Source: Bacteroides sp. AN502(2024) (GTDB taxonomy: Bacteria; Bacteroidota; Bacteroidia; Bacteroidales; Bacteroidaceae). From it: a stretch of 64,000 bases of DNA. The position numbers were made by a program, and so were the translations under genes. Below are positions 29,401 through 37,871 of this stretch, piece by piece. Below the pieces are notes generated by a model. The model had not been told where the DNA came from. It saw nothing but the letters and a program-made list of their open reading frames with translations, and ran no database searches. Position 1 is the first letter of the stretch, and each line of letters opens with the position of its first letter. Location of the stretch: contig NZ_JBGFSP010000011.1 of NCBI RefSeq assembly GCF_041227145.1, positions 78,448 through 142,447 on the forward strand. The letters run 5' to 3'.

Positions 29401-32117
29401 TTGTATTCCAGATTGTAACTGTTCACTAGCCGTCCCTGTGAGTTTACAGTGACAATATCGAATACATGATTTTTGTCAGTTTCAATATATTTGCCTTTCG
29501 GCTGGTTCAGATTGATACCGACATAAGAGGTGAATGGTGAGAATGGAATTGTTTGAGTGTAGATGCTGGCATCTCCTCCCGGTTCGAACACGCGAGTGGT
29601 GAAAGTGGCATTCAGCATACCCGGTGCTTCCGTTGCAGTCGGGACTTTCAGTGTGACGCCTGCTCTTCCTTCTGCATCCAGTGTACCGTCAAATATTTCT
29701 GTTTTGATAGTCGTGAAATCCGTAGCCGGATTATTAAAGATATATTGTTCGTAATTCTCAAACTGTGTATTTACTTTCGATAAAGACATTTCGACTTTGG
29801 CTTTCAGTTTGGAGGCAGTTGCTCCTGTCAGCCAGGTTGAAGTGAGTGGGGCGTACCATTCTTTGTCCTCAGCTTGAAGAACCTTCGGCAATGCCAGATT
29901 TATTTTCAGGCGGTTGGGCTTTATGGTTTCGATACGCAAACCTTTGTGGAAGGTGGTTCCTCCCACCTTGATATACGCATTCCAAAGCCCGGTCGGGTCT
30001 GTTGCCTGTGTCGGAACATCGAATGTATAAAATCCGTTCATTCCTTGTGTTGAAATCATTTTCGTGTAGAACTGTCCCTTCGGATTGTAAATCTCCAGTG
30101 CTACGGGGTGCTTGTCGGGGATTCTTTTTTCGCGGTCTTCCAATATAAAGGAAATGTGTAGCGTGTCTCCCGGACGCCATACCCCTCTTTCGCCATATAT
30201 GAATCCTTTCAGTCCCTTCTGAACATCTTTTCCTCCCACATCGAATCTGCTGACAGACTGTTCTTCACCGTCCACAACGCGGACATATGCCTTTTGCTTC
30301 TCCGATTCTGCCACGATAATGAAAGGCACACCGTTCGGAGTAATTTCCACAAATCCTTCTCCATTGGTTTCTCCTTTTCCTATGGGTTGTAACTGGAAGT
30401 TATACGCTGTTACCTGTGCTTTCCCTATCGGTTTTGTATCCAAAACATTACTAACGGCAATCCACAGCTTATTCAGTGAGTTCCGTTTAACAATCATTCC
30501 CAGGTTGGAAGCAAAAACATTGCAGGCAGCAATCCGATCTGAAGTCATGTAATAAGACGGATGGCAGGGATTGTCGCGTTCCGCCCATCGATACACACTC
30601 CAGTCCGTTGTGCCGCCGTTATAATAATAGTAAGCTTCGGGAGTGTCCCAGATGGCTTCATCTTCTTCGGACAAGACACTTCCACTTACTTTGGTCAGCC
30701 CGTCAGAGATGTTGTTGTCGGTGAATTTCATATCCTGATTCTCGCCCCCTCCACAAGGATAGGCAGAGTATTCCTGCCGGAATGAAAGTATCACACGATA
30801 GATGGCACCCGGTTCCTGATGAATTAATCCGGCAAGATCTATCGAGTAATCTCCCCAATGATGAATGTCTTTGGAAGCATCTTTGGCAAGCCATAATGTT
30901 TTCTTGTAAACCAGTCTTCCCGAACGGCGCAGCTCATTGGCAGAGGGCAGTGAATTGGTTTGCATGAACATCAATACATTGTTCTCGAAAATACGGATCA
31001 CGCTCAGGTCCACCGCATACAGGTTGACAGCCCTGAAAGGGATAATCAGACTTTTCGAATCGGGTAGGATAGCGGCAGTAGTAGACATTTCCACTTGTGG
31101 TTTCAAGTTCACTTCACTGAATGAGATCGTATGGGAAGTTCCCAACGCTTTACCTTGACTGTCTTTGACTCCTTCATGGATATTCAACGTCAGTTTATTC
31201 AGTGTGTTTGCTTCGAAATATAGATAAACTCTGTTCTCGCTGATTTGGAAGATTGATGAGGAGATTTCCGGGATCTCAACCAGTCCTTTTAAATCCTGGG
31301 TAGTGGATAAAGGAGCGGAAAAAACAATCTCGATTCCATTTTCCGGTTGGTCGATACGTTTGGCAGACAGGAAACGGAAACAATCTTTTGTCGGTATCAG
31401 CACTTCTTCACTTTGTTTACGTTCGATGCCGACCAGATTGCCGTTGGCTGTGATAGTTAAGGAGTAATCAGCGGCTTCTCTGGGGACTTGTCGGATAGTG
31501 AACGAATACCGGGTATGGCTGTCTGCCGCGGTGACTTCCACCGGATAACTCTTTTTCCCGTCACTGGCAGTCAACATCTTTTCTACCTCTTCCTTTTTCA
31601 CTACATCGCTGAAACGTATCTCTCCTTTCACATTTATTTCATTCGGTTGGGTAGCTGTAATCGACAATGGTTCCAGTTGCAAGGTGAAGTTACGTTCCTG
31701 TACACGGAATGAGAAGTTGAACTCTTTCAGCTTTTTATCGACTTCGATGAAATCTCCGAGCAGGAAAGTTCCTTCGTAAAGTGCTCCCGGTTTCAGCGCC
31801 CCTTCTTCAGGGACAAATTCAATGGTGTTGTTGCTAACCCAATATGCTTTTCCTTTTAATGAAGGTGAGAAACTGAACGGATTGTTTTTTAACTCATTGT
31901 TCAGATCCACCATGGGCTGGTCATGGGTCAGTTCTATGCGTATGGTCGAATTTTGCGAAATAACTCCTCCTGTATACGCATTGACATACGGTGCATAATC
32001 GGCAGAAGGAATAATGTCTTTTTGAGTATGTGTGCATGAATATAGGCCTACAGTCATCATGATAAGTAAGCATAGTCCGGTAGCACTGATGCTACGTGTA
32101 GTCTTTGTTAATCCCAT
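26487..32117 (-). CDS. Bacterial alpha-2-macroglobulin family lipoprotein with thioester motif
   Basis: Giant periplasmic lipoprotein of 1,876 residues, a presumed trap for invading proteases. The start at 32117 gives a signal peptide ending G-L-Y-S-C; the TTG at 32144 lies within or upstream of the promoter box at 32146-32153, so it is excluded. N-terminal MG-type beta domains run to about residue 1150, including GFIYGERGVWRPGDTLHISF; the A2M core has the thioester motif C-T-E-Q (in YNYQHHCTEQLTSKALP), followed by the helical TED toroid and the terminal receptor-binding-like domain. It is cotranscribed with pbpC. The thioester marks it as the YfhM-like active class. Confidence 0.94.
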   Translation of the reverse strand: MGLTKTTRSISATGLCLLIMMTVGLYSCTHTQKDIIPSADYAPYVNAYTGGVISQNSTIRIELTHDQPMVDLNNELKNNPFSFSPSLKGKAYWVSNNTIEFVPEEGALKPGALYEGTFLLGDFIEVDKKLKEFNFSFRVQERNFTLQLEPLSITATQPNEINVKGEIRFSDVVKKEEVEKMLTASDGKKSYPVEVTAADSHTRYSFTIRQVPREAADYSLTITANGNLVGIERKQSEEVLIPTKDCFRFLSAKRIDQPENGIEIVFSAPLSTTQDLKGLVEIPEISSSIFQISENRVYLYFEANTLNKLTLNIHEGVKDSQGKALGTSHTISFSEVNLKPQVEMSTTAAILPDSKSLIIPFRAVNLYAVDLSVIRIFENNVLMFMQTNSLPSANELRRSGRLVYKKTLWLAKDASKDIHHWGDYSIDLAGLIHQEPGAIYRVILSFRQEYSAYPCGGGENQDMKFTDNNISDGLTKVSGSVLSEEDEAIWDTPEAYYYYNGGTTDWSVYRWAERDNPCHPSYYMTSDRIAACNVFASNLGMIVKRNSLNKLWIAVSNVLDTKPIGKAQVTAYNFQLQPIGKGETNGEGFVEITPNGVPFIIVAESEKQKAYVRVVDGEEQSVSRFDVGGKDVQKGLKGFIYGERGVWRPGDTLHISFILEDREKRIPDKHPVALEIYNPKGQFYTKMISTQGMNGFYTFDVPTQATDPTGLWNAYIKVGGTTFHKGLRIETIKPNRLKINLALPKVLQAEDKEWYAPLTSTWLTGATASKLKAKVEMSLSKVNTQFENYEQYIFNNPATDFTTIKTEIFDGTLDAEGRAGVTLKVPTATEAPGMLNATFTTRVFEPGGDASIYTQTIPFSPFTSYVGINLNQPKGKYIETDKNHVFDIVTVNSQGRLVNSYNLEYKIYRIDWSWWWENSNESFGTYINNSSITPVASGNLQTRGGKASFKFHVSYPSWGRYLVYVKDKESGHATGGTIYIDWPEWRGRSNKTDPSGIKMLAFSLDKDSYEIGETATAIIPAAAGGRALVSIENGSTVLRQEWIEVSNGEDTKYTFKITPEMTPNVYLHITLLQPHAQTVNDLPIRMYGVVPVFVTNRETVLQPQIQMPEVLRPETNFNVTVSEKSGKPMTYTLAIVDDGLLDLTNFKTPDPWNDFYSREALGIRTWDMYDHVLGAYAGSYSSLFSTGGDATLKPADAKANRFKPVVKFVGPFYLGKGKSRTHTLKLPMYVGSVRAMVVAGQEGAYGNAEKTAFVRTPLMMLSTLPRVLSIQEEITVPVNIFAMENQVKDVTVSLQASGGGVQVVGANRQSLSFSQPGDQLVFFTLKTGSQTGKATIHLTANGGGQQTKETIEIEVRNPNPVVTLRNSQWVEVGQSKELSYHLSSSSANSQIKLEVSRIPSVDISRRFDFLYNYQHHCTEQLTSKALPLLFIGQFKTVDKTEAEKIKTNVQEAIRQIYGRQLPNGGFVYWPGNTVADEWISSYAGMFLTLAQEKGYAVHSNVLNKWKRFQRAAAQNWRIPQDASGWQQWQSELQQAFRLYTLALAGVPEYGAMNRMKEQAGLSIQAKWRLAATYALVGKMKPAGELVYNAETTVSPYSSMNQIYGSSDRDEAMILETLILMNRERDALQQAKVVSKNLSQEEWFSTQSTAFALMGMGRLAEKLSGTLDFVWTWNGRQQPAVKSAKAVFEKEIATTPPSGMITVKNQGKGVLGVDLITRTQLLNDTLPAISDHLRMDIRYANLNGTPISVNDIIQGTDFTAIISISNISGTSDYNHLALTHIIPSGWEIYNERMVAPETESVAADGSGKSVSKYNYQDIRDDRVLTYFNLRRGETKVFTVRLQATYAGNFILPAVQCEAMYDVNVQARSKAGRTTVSR

Positions 32118-32145
32118 AGCGAAGATTTTTTTATAATTCAACAAA

Positions 32146-32153
32146 CAAATATA
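32146..32153 (-). promoter_or_regulatory. Bacteroides-type -7 box, TATATTTG (minus strand)
   Basis: Exact TAnnTTTG match on the minus strand, 28 bp before ATG 32117. It drives the alpha-2-macroglobulin-pbpC operon and settles the start choice. Confidence 0.6.
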
Positions 32154-32275
32154 CAGCTTTTATGCTAAATCCTTTGTTATTCTGATTATTTTTGCAAGTT
32201 CTTAATCAATTTTTATGGGGAAAAGGAAAGTTTTTGTGCCTTGGAACAAAGTGTTTCAAGCAATTGAAACATCTT

Positions 32276-32443
32276 GAAACAAAGAGTCATGAAATATTGA
32301 ACTTATACAATAATCGCTCATCAAATGCACTGGCGGAGTCTTTCGATGCTAAAATCAAACTGTTTCGGGCTAATCTAAGAGGAGTCGCAGACAAAAAGTT
32401 CTTTCTTTTTCGAATTGCTAACTTATATGCATATCCCCATTAA
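32276..32443 (+). pseudogene. C-terminal remnant of an ISL3-like transposase
   Basis: The last 54 codons encode a peptide with NRSSNALAESFDAKIKLF and RGVADKKFFLFRIANLYAYP, the C-terminal end of DDE transposases of the ISL3/ISAon1 type common in Bacteroidetes. Upstream sequence in the same frame (from 32192) is not convincingly transposase, and no catalytic domain or partner terminal repeat is present. It is a decayed fragment in the 490-bp gap between two minus-strand operons; the rest of that gap (32444-32603) holds no gene. Confidence 0.7.
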
Positions 32444-32603
32444 TTTGCTACTGAGCCGTTGTTAGGGACAGCGTCAAAGATTTCGTATTCTGATCAGGTG
32501 GGGCACTCTCCTAAATAATAGAAAACCACACCCCTCTCCATCACAGAGAAAGAATGTGGTTAATACAAAAAAAGGGGTTTCTTTTTATAATTCCCGTATG
32601 TTG

Positions 32604-33272
32604 TTATAGAAAATCATTAATATCTACTTTCGTATAAGTAAGGTTTTCACCTTCATCTGTTATTTTAAGCGTATTTCCGCTTATTTTTACTGTCACGGAA
32701 TAAGTACCCCCGTTTTCCTTTATCGTGAGCTTGGTTCCACTTAATTTATAAGTAAAATTTTCTGTATCACCATACTTATCAAAGAAATAGCCATTTCCTT
32801 TTCCATCAAAGTACCAACCTTCTTCTTCACGTTCCGAATACCATGCTCCCTTAATATTATCGTTGTTAGATTCATCGGCAACATCATGATATTTACAATA
32901 CTTATAGGTACGAGTATACTCCCCATCTTTTTCCGTTAAAGTCATGGTATCTTTTATTTCACCTTTCTTTAACTTAACCTGATAAGTATATTTATCTCCA
33001 TCTTCATCGGTAATAGTCAATTGGTTATTGGAATAGCTCCACTTAATTTCCCATCTCTCTTCGGATTTTATCTCCCATTCTATACCGGTACCGTCCTTAT
33101 AAAAAATATATCCATCAGATACTTCTTCACCGCCATCATTTTCACGTACCCATTCTCCTACCAAGCTCTGTAATGTATCCTCACCTTCGTCTTTTTCATC
33201 ATCATTGCAGGAGACTAGCCCCATGCATAATATTACTATAACAATAGGTGTAAAAAATCTAAATGTCTTCAT
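32604..33272 (-). CDS. Lipoprotein with two lipocalin-like repeats
   Basis: Lipoprotein of 222 residues (lipobox G-L-V-S-C, Cys22) followed by a very acidic linker. Two related beta-barrel-like halves are visible, each starting with a G-x-W motif (LVGEWVRENDGG and IKGAWYSEREEEG) and repeating Y-x-x-D-G-x-G, L-T-I-x-x and Y-x-Y-x-V-K; this is the lipocalin-like (DUF4923/DUF5640-like) pattern. It is the last gene of an operon with the outer-membrane barrel (15 bp upstream) and the TolB-like protein. Function unknown. Confidence 0.75.
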   Translation of the reverse strand: MKTFRFFTPIVIVILCMGLVSCNDDEKDEGEDTLQSLVGEWVRENDGGEEVSDGYIFYKDGTGIEWEIKSEERWEIKWSYSNNQLTITDEDGDKYTYQVKLKKGEIKDTMTLTEKDGEYTRTYKYCKYHDVADESNNDNIKGAWYSEREEEGWYFDGKGNGYFFDKYGDTENFTYKLSGTKLTIKENGGTYSVTVKISGNTLKITDEGENLTYTKVDINDFL

Positions 33273-33287
33273 GTTTTTCTTTTTGTG

Positions 33288-34088
33288 TTAGAAACTATAT
33301 CCTAATGTTATTGAGGTTGTTCCTATTTTAGTTTTCTTACACAGTTCGGTAATATCCTTGCCATATCCTACCCCTACGTACAGTTGGTTATAATAAAGAC
33401 CTACTCCTAATTGCCAACCCATTTGGAAACGTTTCCATGTGGCATCTTTATTTCCAGTCTCTTTTTTGTCAAACAAATTACTTTCTTCTCTACCAGATAT
33501 TCCGTGATCTTCTGCATAATCCTCTTCGTAATCCTGCCAAAATTCCTTTTCTGTTGTTTCTTCATCCAAATCATCTACTAGTTTATGTTTGGCTTTCCCT
33601 AGAAGATTCCCTTTAAAATTAATTCCAACATAAGGAACGATAGAAATATTCTTATTAGACAAAGAAAATTTATATGCCAAATTCACAGGAACCTTTAGTG
33701 CCAGATGGGTATATTTTAATTCTGCTTTAGTGCCATTAATAAGTGTATAATCTTGCCCTTTCTCATTTTCATCAACTTTATAAAATGAGTACATGGCATT
33801 TACACCTATTTCCAAGAAGATTGGAAATTCCTTTGCAATGCTGAACCCTTTAGTATACTCAAGCGCAATCCCCGTTCCATTAATATCTTCAGCATCTGAT
33901 TTATCAGATGTAATTTTTAGGGGATTATATGAAAGAGAAATCCTTTGCCAGCCATTAGTGTCTACATTGCGCGATGAACTTTGTGGCATAGTTCCGGAAG
34001 TCGAAGTATTAGAATTTGCGAATTGTGCTGACGCAGCGTTTGTTATCAATATTAAACTAGCTGCTAGAAAAAGTTTCATTGTTTTCAT
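33288..34088 (-). CDS. Outer-membrane beta-barrel protein
   Basis: Exported protein of 266 residues: signal peptide ASLILITNAASAQ, a short Ser/Thr-rich linker, and then alternating amphipathic strands ending in G-Y-S-F, the usual C-terminal aromatic signal of Bacteroidetes outer-membrane barrels (PorT/OMP_b-brl type). A long acidic loop (EKEFWQDYEEDYAEDHG) probably faces outward. It is the middle gene of the three-gene operon and lies 22 bp after the TolB-like gene. Confidence 0.78.
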   Translation of the reverse strand: MKTMKLFLAASLILITNAASAQFANSNTSTSGTMPQSSSRNVDTNGWQRISLSYNPLKITSDKSDAEDINGTGIALEYTKGFSIAKEFPIFLEIGVNAMYSFYKVDENEKGQDYTLINGTKAELKYTHLALKVPVNLAYKFSLSNKNISIVPYVGINFKGNLLGKAKHKLVDDLDEETTEKEFWQDYEEDYAEDHGISGREESNLFDKKETGNKDATWKRFQMGWQLGVGLYYNQLYVGVGYGKDITELCKKTKIGTTSITLGYSF

Positions 34089-34110
34089 TGTTTTTTATGC
34101 TTTTAGTAAA

Positions 34111-35094
34111 TTAATAAGAAAAATTCATTCTCCAAATGTTTGCAGTTCCTGTTTGGTCTCCACGTTGGGAGATGAAATAGATATATTTACCATCTTTACT
34201 CCATACAGGACTAAGATCATCCGCTGCGTGATAAGTAATTTGTGAAAATCTTGTTCCATCAACTTTGCATACAAATATATCTGTGTTGAGATAGCTGAAG
34301 TTATCACCATCGATTCTGCTGTCTCCTACAAATAGAATCCATTGACCGTCTGGTGAAAGAGTGGGAGTAGTAAAACTATGCTGCGGATCAGAGACAATAC
34401 ATTCTTCTACACCTGTTTTATAATTAATTTTCCATATCTCGCTTTTTCCAGTTCCACTGATACGTGTACAAAGAAATGCACTTTCTTTGTTTATCGGACA
34501 TGGATTCATTCCATTGCTATAATTAGATAAGAAGTTATTTTGAATATTATAGCTCCATATGCTTATTCCTTTCATCTCTTGCCGTGCAAAAAAAATCAAT
34601 TTCATATCTGAGGAATATATGGGAGAGTAATCTTGGTTTCCATTAGTGATTTGCCTGCAAACGTATCCACTATTCGCATTAGTCTGAAATATTTGATTGG
34701 TATTTCCTCTTGTTTCAGAAAAACAGATATATTTTCCGTCTGGAGAATAAGAGAAGTCTAATACCCCTGTTCGGTTTGTTCTCTGGATAGAACTGCCTTG
34801 TTTGCTTAATTCTTTAATAAATATGTTGGTTGTATTATTTCTGTATGAAAGATAAGCTATATTTTTTCCATCTACAGAAATATCTAGTATATGGTTAGAA
34901 AGCCAATCTATTTTTCCTGACGAACGTTTTACAACTGGCATGCATACATAATCACCGGACGACGTTATTTTCATAAAATCTATTCCAGATTCTTCGGGTA
35001 CTGATACAATAGAGTAGTCAACTTGTTGTGCGTAAGTGTAACTGCATATTGTAAATAAAGAGATTATTGATATGATATATTTAATGTTTTGCAT
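34111..35094 (-). CDS. TolB-like beta-propeller protein
   Basis: Periplasmic protein of 327 residues with a signal peptide (SLFTICSYTYAQ) and a six-bladed PD40/TolB propeller. PD40 motifs recur: FSYSPDGKYICFSETRG, LSPDGQWILFVGDSR and WSKDGKYIYFISQRGD. No peptidase or Pal-binding signature is visible. The first gene of the operon with the barrel and lipocalin-like lipoprotein; together they suggest a small envelope complex or a stress-linked surface system, but this is inferred only from gene order. Confidence 0.82.
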   Translation of the reverse strand: MQNIKYIISIISLFTICSYTYAQQVDYSIVSVPEESGIDFMKITSSGDYVCMPVVKRSSGKIDWLSNHILDISVDGKNIAYLSYRNNTTNIFIKELSKQGSSIQRTNRTGVLDFSYSPDGKYICFSETRGNTNQIFQTNANSGYVCRQITNGNQDYSPIYSSDMKLIFFARQEMKGISIWSYNIQNNFLSNYSNGMNPCPINKESAFLCTRISGTGKSEIWKINYKTGVEECIVSDPQHSFTTPTLSPDGQWILFVGDSRIDGDNFSYLNTDIFVCKVDGTRFSQITYHAADDLSPVWSKDGKYIYFISQRGDQTGTANIWRMNFSY

Positions 35095-35121
35095 ATCTAT
35101 AATTTTGTTTTATTTCTAATG

Positions 35122-35129
35122 CAAAGATA
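35122..35129 (-). promoter_or_regulatory. Bacteroides-type -7 box, TATCTTTG (minus strand)
   Basis: Exact TAnnTTTG match 28 bp before the TolB-like gene; promoter of the three-gene operon 35094-32604. Confidence 0.6.
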
Positions 35130-35203
35130 GCTTGTAAAACGTATAAGGTTAAAAATATGTTGTTGTAAGTATACATACAGAACTGTAGAATATTATTCAC
35201 GTG

Positions 35204-35440
35204 TTAGTTGCTAATTTTCGGATGTATTGTTTGTTCTTCTTCAAATTCGGAAAAATAGTAACTGAAGAAGTTATGATTTAATATATAACTAATGCGTAAT
35301 AGTAACTCTGTGTCAATACTCTTTCTTTTGAATATAGAGTACACGTTTGTTCGATCGCAATATAGTTTATTTGCAAACCAGGTCACAGAACGTTCTTGAC
35401 GGTGAAGTTCCATTTCAATCAGTTGTCCTATATGTATCAT
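35204..35440 (-). CDS. Small helix-turn-helix protein (XRE-like)
   Basis: DNA-binding protein of 78 residues. The segment VTWFANKLYCDRTNVYSIFK is a helix-turn-helix like those of Cro/CI proteins, preceded by a helix containing LIEMELHRQER. Small single-domain HTH proteins of this kind are frequent in Bacteroides. It lies 109 bp upstream of the TolB-like operon and reads in the same direction, so it may regulate that operon, though this is a guess from proximity. Confidence 0.75.
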   Translation of the reverse strand: MIHIGQLIEMELHRQERSVTWFANKLYCDRTNVYSIFKRKSIDTELLLRISYILNHNFFSYYFSEFEEEQTIHPKISN

Positions 35441-35565
35441 ACATTCGAGTGATCTTCGAGAGTTTAATAATTCTTTTATTTATGCCATTAGTTTCTCTCT
35501 CTTATCTCCTCTCTTTGTTTATCTCTATTGAAGAATATGTAATATCGTTTTATATTATTGTTGTG

Positions 35566-35573
35566 CAAAGGTA
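35566..35573 (-). promoter_or_regulatory. Bacteroides-type -7 box, TACCTTTG (minus strand)
   Basis: Exact TAnnTTTG match on the minus strand, about 125 bp before the HTH gene. Apart from this and the terminator at 35804, the 410-bp gap 35441-35850 shows nothing recognisable. Confidence 0.45.
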
Positions 35574-35803
35574 TGTTTATAGTTACTTGATAGCATAATA
35601 TTATTGTAGATAAGTAAACAACAAAAGTGTAGATAAAATGTAACATTCTTCATAATAGTTCACGCCCATAGGACGTAAACTTTCAGTTACTTATTCTCGT
35701 TTGCTTCAAATTGGCGGTTTTCAGAGAGCTAAAAGCTCAAGTATCTTTTAATCAATATAGGAATGGAATCGCTATTCCGAAAGTTTTTGTTTTTATAAAA
35801 AAT

Positions 35804-35831
35804 AAGAGAGTGCTCAATACGGCACTCTCTT
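35804..35831 (-). terminator. Rho-independent terminator of the GGGtGRT operon
   Basis: Perfect 10-bp stem (35804-35813 with 35822-35831) with an 8-nt loop; on the minus strand it is followed by a T-rich tract. It lies 20 bp after the stop of the GGGtGRT gene. Confidence 0.85.
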
Positions 35832-35850
35832 TATATATAAAAGTAATAAA

Positions 35851-36861
35851 TTACTTACTCAAAGCAGTAGCTACGTCAACCGCACAAGCCACTGTACATC
35901 CCACCATCGGGTTGTTACCGATACCCAGGAATCCCATCATTTCTACGTGAGCAGGAACAGATGAAGAACCTGCGAACTGAGCATCTGAGTGCATACGACC
36001 CATCGTGTCGGTCATACCATAAGAAGCAGGACCGGCAGCCATGTTGTCCGGATGAAGAGTACGACCTGTACCACCACCTGAAGCAACGGAGAAATAAGGT
36101 TTACCTGCAAGAACACGTTCTTTCTTGTAAGTACCTGCTACGGGATGTTGGAAACGAGTCGGGTTCGTAGAGTTACCTGTGATAGATACATCTACACCTT
36201 CTTTCCACATGATAGCCACACCTTCGCGAACATCGTCAGCACCATAACATTTTACTTTTGCACGAGGACCGTCAGAGTAAGCGATTTCGCGGACAACTTT
36301 CAGTTCACCTGTGAAGTAATCGAATTGAGTCTGAACATAAGTAAAGCCGTTGATACGAGAGATGATCTGAGCAGCGTCTTTTCCAAGACCGTTCAGGATG
36401 CAACGCAACGGTTCTTTACGTACTTTGTCTGCTTTGGCAGCGATTTTGATAGCACCTTCGGCAGCAGCAAAAGATTCGTGACCTGCCAGAAAAGCGAAAC
36501 ATTTAGTCTCTTCGCGCAGCAGCATAGCAGCCAGGTTACCATGACCGATACCCACCTTACGGTCGTCAGCTACAGAACCGGGAATACAGAATGACTGCAG
36601 ACCGATACCGATAGCTTCAGCAGCATCAGCAGCGTTTGTGCAGTGCTTCTTAAGAGCGATGGCAGTACCTACTACATAAGCCCATTTTGCATTTTCAAAA
36701 CAGATAGGCTGAGTTTCTTCACATGTTTTATAAGGATCAAGTCCGGCAGCTTCGCAAATAGCGTTAGCTTCTTCGATGTCTTTGATGCCGTTAGCGTTCA
36801 AGGCTTTAATGATACCTTTCATACGACGGTCTTGGCTTTCGAATTTTACTTCTCTAATCAT
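35851..36861 (-). CDS. GGGtGRT protein
   Basis: Conserved cytoplasmic protein of 336 residues, named for its glycine motif, here S-G-G-G-T-G-R-T. ATG 36861 is chosen because a strong Shine-Dalgarno (AGGAGG, about 36872-36877) precedes it, unusual for Bacteroides and a sign of high expression. Conserved cysteines occur in CEAAGLDPYKTC, QPICFENAK, KKHCTNAAD and VGCTVACAVD, so a metal or Fe-S cofactor is plausible. The biochemical role of the family is not known to me. It follows the NifU-like scaffold by 19 bp; the pairing suggests an Fe-S-dependent activity. Confidence 0.88.
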   Translation of the reverse strand: MIREVKFESQDRRMKGIIKALNANGIKDIEEANAICEAAGLDPYKTCEETQPICFENAKWAYVVGTAIALKKHCTNAADAAEAIGIGLQSFCIPGSVADDRKVGIGHGNLAAMLLREETKCFAFLAGHESFAAAEGAIKIAAKADKVRKEPLRCILNGLGKDAAQIISRINGFTYVQTQFDYFTGELKVVREIAYSDGPRAKVKCYGADDVREGVAIMWKEGVDVSITGNSTNPTRFQHPVAGTYKKERVLAGKPYFSVASGGGTGRTLHPDNMAAGPASYGMTDTMGRMHSDAQFAGSSSVPAHVEMMGFLGIGNNPMVGCTVACAVDVATALSK

Positions 36862-36880
36862 AGTTTCTTTCCTCCTTATA

Positions 36881-37582
36881 TTATTCGTGACGTGGATCAA
36901 TAGATTTAACTGCTCCCTGTTCTGCTGTTACGCGTCCGTAAGTACCTGTAACTTTTTTCAAAGCTTCGTTAGCATCGGTACCTTTCTTGATTTCCTCCAT
37001 GAACTTACCCATGTGTACGAATTCGTATCCGCAGATTTCGTCGTTCTTGTCCAAGAAGATCTGTTTGATATACCCTTCTGCCATTTCGAGGTAACGGGGA
37101 CCTTTGGCCAAAGTACCATAAAGAGTACCTACCTGGCTACGCAGACCTTTTCCCAAGTCTTCCAAACCTGCACCGATGATCAATCCTCCTTCAGAGAAAG
37201 CAGATTGAGTACGTCCGTAAACGATTTGCAGGAACAGCTCGCGCATAGCTGTATTGATAGCATCGCAAACCAGGTCAGTGTTCAATGCTTCAAGGATCGT
37301 TTTTCCCGGAAGAATTTCAGCAGCCATAGCAGCAGAGTGAGTCATACCGGAACATCCGATAGTTTCAACCAAAGCTTCCTGAATGATACCTTCTTTAACA
37401 TTCAGTGTCAGTTTACAAGCACCCTGTTGAGGAGCACACCAACCAATACCATGTGTCAAACCGGAAATATCAACGATTTCTTTAGATTTTACCCATTTGC
37501 CTTCTTCGGGTATGGGAGCCGGTCCGTGGTTAGGACCCTTCTTTACAACACACATGTGTTCCACTTCGTGTGAATAAGTCAT
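36881..37582 (-). CDS. NifU/IscU-like iron-sulfur scaffold protein
   Basis: Cytoplasmic protein of 233 residues with an IscU/NifU-N-type core at about residues 45-130: GIGWCAPQQGACKLTL, then VETIGCSGMTHSAAMAAE, matching the G-C-G-x-A-x-A-S region of IscU, and a following cysteine in DLVCDAINTAM. Charged N- and C-terminal extensions are unlike classical IscU. First gene of a two-gene operon with the GGGtGRT protein, driven by a clear promoter at 37645-37675. Likely a dedicated cluster donor for its partner rather than general Fe-S assembly; this is inference. Confidence 0.82.
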   Translation of the reverse strand: MTYSHEVEHMCVVKKGPNHGPAPIPEEGKWVKSKEIVDISGLTHGIGWCAPQQGACKLTLNVKEGIIQEALVETIGCSGMTHSAAMAAEILPGKTILEALNTDLVCDAINTAMRELFLQIVYGRTQSAFSEGGLIIGAGLEDLGKGLRSQVGTLYGTLAKGPRYLEMAEGYIKQIFLDKNDEICGYEFVHMGKFMEEIKKGTDANEALKKVTGTYGRVTAEQGAVKSIDPRHE

Positions 37583-37644
37583 AATTAGCTCTTTTTTTAG
37601 TAATATAATTAAAAATACGTAGTCACGTTTCTCTAAATCGTCTA

Positions 37645-37675
37645 CAAAGGTAGTCTATTTATTTGTTTCTGCAAA
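37645..37675 (-). promoter_or_regulatory. Full Bacteroides promoter (minus strand)
   Basis: The -7 box TACCTTTG lies at 37645-37652 and the -33 TTTG at 37672-37675, with a 19-bp spacer, both on the minus strand. It drives the NifU-like/GGGtGRT operon with a leader of about 60 nt. Confidence 0.75.
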
Positions 37676-37815
37676 TTGCCTTTTATTACTTTTTTGTGAA
37701 AAGAGACAAATCGCTTTACGTTTTTCATCGTTTGTAAAGTCGGGATTGCATTTGTGAAAGATTAGAGCCGGGGAAACTATCTATTCTTTGCTTTGTTGTA
37801 ATTAGGAAACAAAAA

Positions 37816-37844
37816 AAGACTGTCTAAACTTGTCAGACAGTCTT
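37816..37844 (-). terminator. Rho-independent terminator of the gal operon
   Basis: Ten-base stem (37816-37825 with 37835-37844) and 9-nt loop; on the minus strand a run of T follows. It lies 28 bp after the galK stop. Confidence 0.85.
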
Positions 37845-37871
37845 TCTTATTATCGTTATTCAAATAATAGC

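Noticed and set aside
32192..32275. Upstream part of the 83-residue frame as transposase
   Set aside because: These residues do not resemble the transposase family; only the last 54 codons do.
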